6,907 nucleotides of DNA, taken from contig JAISXQ010000266.1 of NCBI GenBank assembly GCA_031270425.1, positions 1-6,907 of the forward strand. The letters are read 5' to 3'. This stretch comes from Prevotellaceae bacterium. Its GTDB lineage: Bacteria > Bacteroidota > Bacteroidia > Bacteroidales > Paludibacteraceae. A program made the position numbers and the translations under genes. Positions 1 through 4,842 of this stretch are shown here, one piece after another (position 1 is the first letter of the stretch; the number at the start of each line of letters is the position of its first letter). The notes under the pieces are model-generated. The model ran no database searches. It was not told the DNA's origin and saw only the letters and a list, made by a program, of their open reading frames with translations.

Positions 1-62
1 CTGTTATTCCTTTAACCCCTGATGAGTATAATCTTCTAATGTCGATATTTCACGATGTATAA
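1..62 (+). CDS. Possible C-terminal tail of a convergent plus-strand gene (partial)
   Basis: One plus-strand frame is open from the left edge and reads VIPLTPDEYNLLMSIFHDV before a TAA at 60-62. The other two plus frames stop within the first 22 bases. There is no CAT in 1-60, so no minus-strand ATG start lies there. A hairpin followed by a T-rich stretch begins about 43 bases after the stop, which is where a terminator for a gene ending here would be. I do not recognise the family from 19 residues. A frame this short could be open by chance, so the call rests mainly on the downstream hairpin and the convergent layout. Confidence 0.35.
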   Translation, partial: VIPLTPDEYNLLMSIFHDV

Positions 63-104
63 TTCACGGAAGGTCGAAGAAAAAAGTCAAGAAAAACCCC
101 GCTC

Positions 105-125
105 CCCCTCGTTTGTAACGAGGGG
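105..125 (+). terminator. Hairpin 1, likely terminator for the plus-strand gene ending at 62
   Basis: The arms CCCCTCGTT (105-113) and AACGAGGGG (117-125) pair perfectly over 9 bp around a TGT loop. The stem is followed on the plus strand by TTTATTGGTTTT (126-137), an interrupted T-rich tract. An alternative outer pairing of AAACCCC (94-100) with GGGGTTT (122-128) would work on the minus strand too, where it is followed by further T residues. The element could therefore stop transcription in both directions. The stem is plain in the sequence; the terminator role is inferred. Confidence 0.6.
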
Positions 126-137
126 TTTATTGGTTTT

Positions 138-150
138 ATGTTTGTAACAT
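138..150. repeat. Small palindrome ATGTT-TGT-AACAT
   Basis: A 5-bp perfect stem with a TGT loop. Its upper stem and loop, GTTTGTAAC (140-148), repeat exactly the apex of hairpin 1 (111-119), 29 bases upstream. It is too short and AT-rich to be a stable terminator alone. The shared apex suggests duplication within this intergenic region. Confidence 0.45.
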
Positions 151-157
151 CGTATTA

Positions 158-172
158 TCGTTAAAAAAACGA
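158..172. repeat. Small palindrome TCGTT-AAAAA-AACGA
   Basis: A 5-bp stem with an A5 loop. The A7 run at 163-169 reads as T7 on the minus strand. There it lies 13 bases past hairpin 2 and may serve as a distal U-tract for termination of the minus-strand operon. It is a weak structure when considered alone. Confidence 0.35.
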
Positions 173-182
173 CCGACCAATA

Positions 183-205
183 ACTCCTCGTCAGAGACGA
201 GGAGT
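183..205 (-). terminator. Hairpin 2, likely terminator of the minus-strand operon
   Basis: The arms ACTCCTCGTC (183-192) and GACGAGGAGT (196-205) pair perfectly over 10 bp around a 3-base loop. The hairpin lies 30 bases past the stop of the PspC-DUF2807 gene. On the minus strand it is followed by TATTGG and then, after seven more bases, T7. The 13-base gap between stem and T-run is longer than in a classical intrinsic terminator, so it may act as an RNA 3'-end stabiliser or together with the hairpins beyond it. Confidence 0.6.
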
Positions 206-235
206 AGTGGTTCATGCCGACCGTAAGCCGCTGTT

Positions 236-1948
236 TTAATTCATTTCAAACGACGAAGCAATCCCGACTGACTGAACAACCTTAGAGGGATTGCCCGCGC
301 ATTTTATTTTTGAAGCCCCTACGGCTTTAACGTCGATGCTTTCGGATGCATATATTTCGGCGTCGCTTGCTCCGCTCAACGAAATAAACACATCCGGCGC
401 TTTCAACTCCTTTGCCGAAATTTTGGACGCTCCCGCGGCGTTGATTTTTAAGATATTTGCCCTGCCTTCCAAATCTATTTTCGAGGCTCCTTTCAAATCC
501 ATGTCAATCGTTCCCGCAACGTCGGTTTCCAAATCAGCCTTAGCAGCTCCGTACAGCGTTATTTTTAAATCAGCCGGCGTTCCGAGCCTGCTCAATGTTT
601 TAACATCGCAGGCTCCCTGCGCTACAATGCTACTGATGCTATCGACCGTAACATTCAGAACAACCGGCTTTTTTAACGAAATCGCCGTCGAAGAAATATG
701 CAGCACGCCTTCTTTTACTTCCGTTGTTATCTTCGGCAACAGTTCGGCGTAGGTGGAAATCAACACTTCCCGGACGCTGTCCTGCTTTAATTTCAGCTCT
801 ATATTACCCGAAACGTGAATAGCGTGAAAGGGCTTGCAAGTGCGGAGTTCGTCGGCAAGATTCCCGCCATTACACGAAATTTCCCAAGATTCGCCGTTAA
901 GATTTTTAAAATCGACTATAATCTTGCTGCTTACGCTTACCAGCATAAACAAACCGGCAAGCCAAAGCAACAAAACGACCAAAAAAGCGCTTCCGGAAGT
1001 ATTTCCTTTTCCCGAAACCAATTTTACAATACAATATACGATAGAAAAAACCGGACAGCCCACAACCAGCAACAGGGAAACAAACAACAGCGCCGGCTTT
1101 TCGGGAGAAGACAGGAAACAGTCCGCCGCAAACGGATGAAACAGCCCCTGAACAAATCCGGGGTTGAAAATCAGCAACACAAGCGCGACAAACAAACTTG
1201 CCACAACAATAAAACCGGCAAAAGACAATACGGCGGCAAGAAATCCTCCGAAAATTTTTAAAACGGTAGCGGCAATTTTTACGATGCGGTCGCCGATGCT
1301 TTTGGTCGATTGTTTAAAATTATCGCTTTCAATGTAATTTTTAAAATTATTGAACTCGGATTTTATATTCTCGACGGTAACTTCTTCGCCCTGCATTTCC
1401 AAACGCTGCGAAGCGCTGCGTGCCTGAGGAGCTATTATCCACAGCAGGATATAAGTAACGGCAATAAGCAGCCATCCGCCGCCAAATAGCGTAAATATAA
1501 AGAACATAAGAGCCAATATGACGCGCACGACGGTAACATCCAGGTTCAGATAAGCGGCAAGCCCGCCTCCCACCCCGCCTAAAATGGCATTTTCGGGGTC
1601 GCGGTAAAAACGGCGCGAACGCTTATCCTTTTTTTTCGATTGCTCCCCGTTCCCTCCGTCGTCTGCCGGAGCATTTTCGGAATCGCCGTCCACAAACTGG
1701 CTCGGATTTCCGAGTATGCCCATGATTTCCTGCACATCGGCGATATTGATAACATGCTTGCTTTTACTGAGCCGTTCGCCGAACAGCTCGGCAATACGCG
1801 CTTCAATATCGTTCATAATCTCGTCTCTTTCAGGGTCGGAAGCAAAATGAGCGGTAATATCGTTCAGATAGTTTTTAAGTAAATCGTAGGCGTCGTCGTC
1901 TATCGTAAAAACGATGTTGTTTAAATTGACGGTTATTGTTTTTTTCAT
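236..1948 (-). CDS. PspC-domain membrane protein with C-terminal DUF2807 (GIN) beta-helix
   Basis: A 570-residue protein, probably of the inner membrane. Residues 1-90 form an acidic N-terminal region of the type often found before PspC domains in Bacteroidota. A basic patch (KKKDKRSRR, 105-113) leads into a PspC domain at about 114-176, with the hallmark GGVGGGLAAYLNLD and a GGG-interrupted hydrophobic stretch ending in LLWIIAP. Further membrane segments are likely at about 230-261, 286-308 and 321-341. Residues 372-560 match the DUF2807/GIN type, with GA[SAC][KD] motifs at 445, 467, 487, 506, 526 and 544, about one per beta-helix turn. PspC domains are known in phage-shock and envelope-stress responses; the GIN domain role is poorly defined. 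The gene starts 4 bases after the PadR stop, so translation is probably coupled. Which face of the membrane the GIN domain occupies is inferred (periplasm) and not shown by the sequence. Confidence 0.94.
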   Translation of the reverse strand: MKKTITVNLNNIVFTIDDDAYDLLKNYLNDITAHFASDPERDEIMNDIEARIAELFGERLSKSKHVINIADVQEIMGILGNPSQFVDGDSENAPADDGGNGEQSKKKDKRSRRFYRDPENAILGGVGGGLAAYLNLDVTVVRVILALMFFIFTLFGGGWLLIAVTYILLWIIAPQARSASQRLEMQGEEVTVENIKSEFNNFKNYIESDNFKQSTKSIGDRIVKIAATVLKIFGGFLAAVLSFAGFIVVASLFVALVLLIFNPGFVQGLFHPFAADCFLSSPEKPALLFVSLLLVVGCPVFSIVYCIVKLVSGKGNTSGSAFLVVLLLWLAGLFMLVSVSSKIIVDFKNLNGESWEISCNGGNLADELRTCKPFHAIHVSGNIELKLKQDSVREVLISTYAELLPKITTEVKEGVLHISSTAISLKKPVVLNVTVDSISSIVAQGACDVKTLSRLGTPADLKITLYGAAKADLETDVAGTIDMDLKGASKIDLEGRANILKINAAGASKISAKELKAPDVFISLSGASDAEIYASESIDVKAVGASKIKCAGNPSKVVQSVGIASSFEMN

Positions 1949-1952
1949 ACCC

Positions 1953-2282
1953 TCATTGTTTATTTTTTATTTTATTCAGCGATCCGGCTATTTCTTCCCA
2001 GGCTTTTTCCAATTCTACCAAAAATTCTTCGCCTTTGGGAGTCATCTCGTAATACTTGCGGGGAGGTCCCTGTGTGGATTCTTCCCAACGATAGTTGAGC
2101 AGTTGCATATTTTTCAATCGCGTCAACAGCGGATACAGCGTCCCCTCGACTATTATCAGCTTCGCTTCTTTTAACTCCGCTATAATATCCGGGGCATAAG
2201 CCGGTTTCTTTTTCAGAATAAGTAAAATAAAATATTCCAAAAAACCTTTCCGCATTTGGGATTTTATATTATCTACATTCAT
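1953..2282 (-). CDS. PadR-family transcriptional regulator
   Basis: A 109-residue winged-helix repressor of the small PadR class, essentially the DNA-binding domain with a short C-terminal helix. The ATG at 2280-2282 gives MNVDNIKSQMRKGFLEYFI, the usual opening of Bacteroidota PadR proteins. A TTG at 2292-2294 would add only four residues (MAST). The wing region is clear: EGTLYPLLTRLKNMQLLNY at about 46-64, then EESTQGPPRKYY at about 67-78. The final residues (NKIKNKQ) are coded by A/T-rich, weakly 7-base periodic DNA. PadR proteins commonly repress neighbouring transporter or stress genes and release DNA on binding a small molecule. Its place between the pump genes and the PspC gene suggests it controls this operon and itself. 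The operator would lie at the operon promoter, outside the window. Confidence 0.93.
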   Translation of the reverse strand: MNVDNIKSQMRKGFLEYFILLILKKKPAYAPDIIAELKEAKLIIVEGTLYPLLTRLKNMQLLNYRWEESTQGPPRKYYEMTPKGEEFLVELEKAWEEIAGSLNKIKNKQ

Positions 2283-2294
2283 AGTAGAAGCCAA

Positions 2295-3605
2295 TTAGGG
2301 GGCTTGATACAATTCCAGAATCATGCTTCTGAAAACATATTCGTATTTAGCCTGCGTTTTTTCCGAAAGGGCTTGCGCCAGGTTATTTTTCGCTTGAAAA
2401 AGTTCGTACTGCGTAGCCCGTCCTGAGTTATATTTTTGATTGGCAAAGCGGAAAGCTTCCTGAGCCGCTTTCTCCGATTTTCCGGCGGAAGCCCAACGGG
2501 TTTGCGCAGCCAACGCATTTTGATAAGCCTGCTGAACGGTCTTACGCAACGCTATTTTAGTGTTTTCCATCTCCAATTTGCTGTTTTCTACTTCAAGACG
2601 CGCTGAACGGACGCGGTTTTTCGTTTCAAATTTATTGAAAATCGGTATTCTCAGGGTAAAACCCAGCGAAGTACTCATATTATCGGACAACTGCGTGGAA
2701 AAATCATTCGGCGTAAGGTCGTAGTATCCTGTCGAAACGTCGGCTCCAAAACTCAAAACCGGATAGTAAGCCGAACGGGCAATGTCCACATTTTTTTCCG
2801 AGCTTTGCAGCTTGTATTCCGAACTTTTAATTTCGGGACGGGTAACGAGGGCATTACCGTAAACCGTTTCGGGCGACAACAAGGCTGTTTCCACATCCAT
2901 CAGATGTTCGGGTACGGCAACATCCATATTTCGGAAATCGTCTAATTCCAATATCTGCGCCAGGTCGAGCAGCGACAGCTTCAACGCATTCCCGGCTTGT
3001 ACGCGGCTGAGTTCTTCTTTGGCTTCCTGAGCCAGTAATTCGTAGAGTTCGCCCTCTGCCATGCGTCCGTTTTCGACCAGCAATTTGCGCTCGTTAATAC
3101 TTTCTTTCGTCAAAGCGAGCTGGTCTTCAGCCAGCAGCAACAGTTCCTTATTCATCAACACCTGTAAAAACGCAGTCGAAACACTCAACACAATATCTTC
3201 TTTTATCTTTTTCAAATCGGCTTCGGAAGCATATAAATCGGCTTTTTTTGCGTCGATATTATGTTTCATCCGTAAACCGTCGAACAAAGTAATACTGCTC
3301 GAAACGTTGAAAGACGTGCGCGAAGAATTGGGCGAACGTTGCAAGGTATTGTCCGAAGCCGGCGCAAGTCCGAACGCAAAACTCTGCCCTGCGTTTGCAT
3401 TCAAATTCGGAAGCAAATCCATACGCGCCTGTTCATAGGCTATCGTGCGTGCTTCCTTCGCTATATGTTGCTGTTTTACATTCCGGTTGTTCGTCAAAGC
3501 CGTATCGATGCACTGCTCTAAGGTCCACATCTGCTGAGCATTTGCCCAAAGAGCAAAAAACAAAGAACAAAGAATAAAAACAATTTTAACTATTTTCTTT
3601 TCCAT
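2295..3605 (-). CDS. TolC-like outer-membrane efflux protein
   Basis: A 436-residue outer-membrane channel subunit of the OEP/TolC family, near the usual family length. A signal peptide (basic MEKK, hydrophobic core to about residue 20, ANA cleavage site before QQ) precedes WTLEQCIDTALTNN, the typical N-terminal helix. Two OEP repeats follow, at about 28-220 and 245-430. RMDLLPNLNANAG (61-73) and LRIPIFNKFETKN (318-330) mark equivalent strand-turn points, and long alanine- and glutamate-rich helices lie between. TolC trimers form the outer-membrane and periplasmic tunnel of tripartite exporters. I chose the ATG at 3603-3605 because the upstream ATG at 3665 would add 20 residues read through a heptamer array, giving a repetitive peptide before a good signal sequence. 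The PadR gene follows after 12 bases. The signal-peptide codons themselves contain four 7-base repeat units. Confidence 0.93.
   Translation of the reverse strand: MEKKIVKIVFILCSLFFALWANAQQMWTLEQCIDTALTNNRNVKQQHIAKEARTIAYEQARMDLLPNLNANAGQSFAFGLAPASDNTLQRSPNSSRTSFNVSSSITLFDGLRMKHNIDAKKADLYASEADLKKIKEDIVLSVSTAFLQVLMNKELLLLAEDQLALTKESINERKLLVENGRMAEGELYELLAQEAKEELSRVQAGNALKLSLLDLAQILELDDFRNMDVAVPEHLMDVETALLSPETVYGNALVTRPEIKSSEYKLQSSEKNVDIARSAYYPVLSFGADVSTGYYDLTPNDFSTQLSDNMSTSLGFTLRIPIFNKFETKNRVRSARLEVENSKLEMENTKIALRKTVQQAYQNALAAQTRWASAGKSEKAAQEAFRFANQKYNSGRATQYELFQAKNNLAQALSEKTQAKYEYVFRSMILELYQAP
3547..3574 (-). repeat. Four heptamer units inside the TolC-like signal-peptide codons
   Basis: In plus-strand orientation four units lie in perfect 7-base register: CAAAGAG (3547), CAAAAAA (3554), CAAAGAA (3561) and CAAAGAA (3568). 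On the coding strand the unit is TTCTTTG. The array encodes residues 11-20 (ILCSLFFALW), the hydrophobic core of the signal peptide. The same motif (CAAAGAC, 3624-3630) interrupts the non-coding array just upstream of the start codon. Confidence 0.75.
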
Positions 3606-3609
3606 CGGT

Positions 3610-3666
3610 CTATAAACTATAAACAAAGACACTATAAACTGTAAACTATAAACTATAAACTGCAAA
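3610..3666. repeat. Heptamer tandem array (CTATAAA) between adaptor and outer-membrane genes
   Basis: Seven units of a 7-base repeat fill the spacer: CTATAAA at 3610, 3617, 3632, 3646 and 3653, CTGTAAA at 3639 and CTGCAAA at 3660. Units 2 and 3 are separated by 8 bases (CAAAGACA). The array ends just before the adaptor stop codon (3668-3670) and starts 4 bases beyond the outer-membrane gene's ATG, so it is the entire leader of that gene. No Shine-Dalgarno sequence is visible in it. Confidence 0.9.
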
Positions 3667-3667
3667 A

Positions 3668-4774
3668 CTATTTCTTCTTGTCTTCTACTTTTTCCGCGCC
3701 TCGAATTTTTTCATTCAACGCCAGACCCTTCTTTATTTCGATTTTAATTCCGTCCGAAAGTCCGATCTGCACTTGCGTTTTTTCAAATTCCTGCGGTTCA
3801 TTATTTTTTACCACGTAAACAAAAACCGAGTCCTTGCTAAACTCGACGCAACTTTCGGGAACAGTCAGCACGCTATCCCTTTTATCCAGCAAAATTTCGG
3901 CGTTGGCGCTGTATCCGGCGCGGATGTACAAGGTATCGGGAACGGTCAGCGCAGCTTTCATTTCAAACATAATGGCTCCCGCTTCCTCCACGCCTTTGGG
4001 CGAAACGTATTCCAGCAAAGCCGGCAGTTTTACTTCCTGCAATGCCCCGATAGTAATATCCATCGGCATACCCGTTTTTACGCGCCCTACTTCGGTTTCG
4101 TCCAGCTTACCTACGAAAAGCATATCGTTCATATTGGCTACGGTAGCAATGGTAGTTCCGTCGTTGAAGTTGTTCGACTGGATAACCGAATTTCCTGCCT
4201 TTATGGGAATATTGAGGATGGTTCCGTTGATGGTAGAACGCACCAGCGTATTGCTTGCCATGGATTTATCGCTCGAAACGCCGTCGCGCACCAGACTCAA
4301 ATTCTCCTGAGCCGCTTTCAGTTCTTCCTTATCGCTGTTGTATTGCAGTTCTACTTTTTCAAAATTTTCTTTTGAAATAACGTTGTCGGCATAGAGTTTT
4401 TTCTCGCGCTCGTAGTTTTTTTTCGACTGTTCCAGAGATAATTGAGCCCTGTTGAGGCGCGATTCAGCCGAACTCAGGCTTACCATATCGGGAATTACCT
4501 TGATTTTGGCGATAATATCGCCCGCTTTTACTACGTCGCCCGCCTCTTTCAGCACTTCGGAAATGATGCCCGACATCTGCGGCTTAATCAAGATTTCGTT
4601 GCGGGGTTCCACCTTTCCGGTTGCCACGGTTCGTTTTTCGATAGTGCCGCGCGTTACCGTTTCGATATTGTACACGGTTACTTTCGGGCGCGACTTTTGA
4701 TAGAGATACACAAAGGTCGTTACTATCAGTCCGGCTAATAATGCCCATAAAACGTACTTAAAAATTTTTTTCAT
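3668..4774 (-). CDS. Periplasmic adaptor (membrane fusion protein, HlyD/RND/MacA type)
   Basis: A 368-residue adaptor that would connect the inner-membrane permeases to the TolC-like channel. An N-terminal anchor helix (about 7-25) follows a basic start; there is no lipobox, so it is membrane-anchored and not a lipoprotein. The first lipoyl half is at about 45-92 (ATGKVEPRNE, then PQMSGIISEVLKEAGDVVKAG). An alpha-helical hairpin rich in E, K and Q spans about 98-165. The second lipoyl half is at about 176-200 (VRSTINGTILNIPIKAGNSV). A beta-barrel spans about 212-295 and a membrane-proximal domain about 300-360, ending in a lysine-rich tail. The length is normal for the family. It follows the second permease by 65 bases and precedes the outer-membrane gene, the classical order for a MacAB-TolC-like exporter. 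The visible leader has no Shine-Dalgarno sequence. Confidence 0.95.
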   Translation of the reverse strand: MKKIFKYVLWALLAGLIVTTFVYLYQKSRPKVTVYNIETVTRGTIEKRTVATGKVEPRNEILIKPQMSGIISEVLKEAGDVVKAGDIIAKIKVIPDMVSLSSAESRLNRAQLSLEQSKKNYEREKKLYADNVISKENFEKVELQYNSDKEELKAAQENLSLVRDGVSSDKSMASNTLVRSTINGTILNIPIKAGNSVIQSNNFNDGTTIATVANMNDMLFVGKLDETEVGRVKTGMPMDITIGALQEVKLPALLEYVSPKGVEEAGAIMFEMKAALTVPDTLYIRAGYSANAEILLDKRDSVLTVPESCVEFSKDSVFVYVVKNNEPQEFEKTQVQIGLSDGIKIEIKKGLALNEKIRGAEKVEDKKK

Positions 4775-4796
4775 AAAAGAATTAAAATGTGTTCAG

Positions 4797-4842
4797 TTAA
4801 TTATGAATTATGTTCTAAAAATCTATGCTCTAAAAGTCTTTA
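4797..4842. repeat. Degenerate short repeats between permease 2 and adaptor genes
   Basis: AATTATG occurs twice in tandem (4799-4812). Next to it are two copies of a roughly 15-base unit, TCTAAAAATCTATGC (4814) and TCTAAAAGTCTTTAC (4829), matching at 11 of 15 positions. The second copy runs through the permease stop codon (4840-4842). The pattern is looser than in the other two spacers but has the same style. Confidence 0.55.

Noticed and set aside
105..205. Terminal inverted repeats of an insertion sequence or MITE
   Set aside because: The arms are inverted and related, but no target-site duplication is visible outside them and no transposase frame lies inside, so only a palindromic repeat is supported.
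291..1261. Three long plus-strand reading frames opposite the PspC-DUF2807 gene
   Set aside because: The minus-strand protein has strong domain evidence throughout. The plus frames overlap each other and give low-complexity peptides with no recognisable motif.
3603..3665. TolC-like start at the ATG at 3665
   Set aside because: The added 20 residues are a translation of the heptamer array (IVY and FIV repeats), while ATG 3605 starts a normal signal peptide.
3610..3666. CRISPR array
   Set aside because: The units are 7 bases and directly abut, with no unique spacers; it is a tandem repeat.
3606..3667. Promoter for the outer-membrane gene in the repeat spacer (TGTCTTTG resembles the Bacteroidota -7 box TAnnTTTG)
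   Set aside because: One base departs from the core, and the only TTTG that could serve as a -33 box is 31 bases away, too far. The motif is explained by the CAAAGAC unit.
3773..4375. A 200-codon plus-strand reading frame opposite the adaptor gene
   Set aside because: It is antisense to a well-supported adaptor protein and shows no family features; overlapping plus-strand frames here are shadows.
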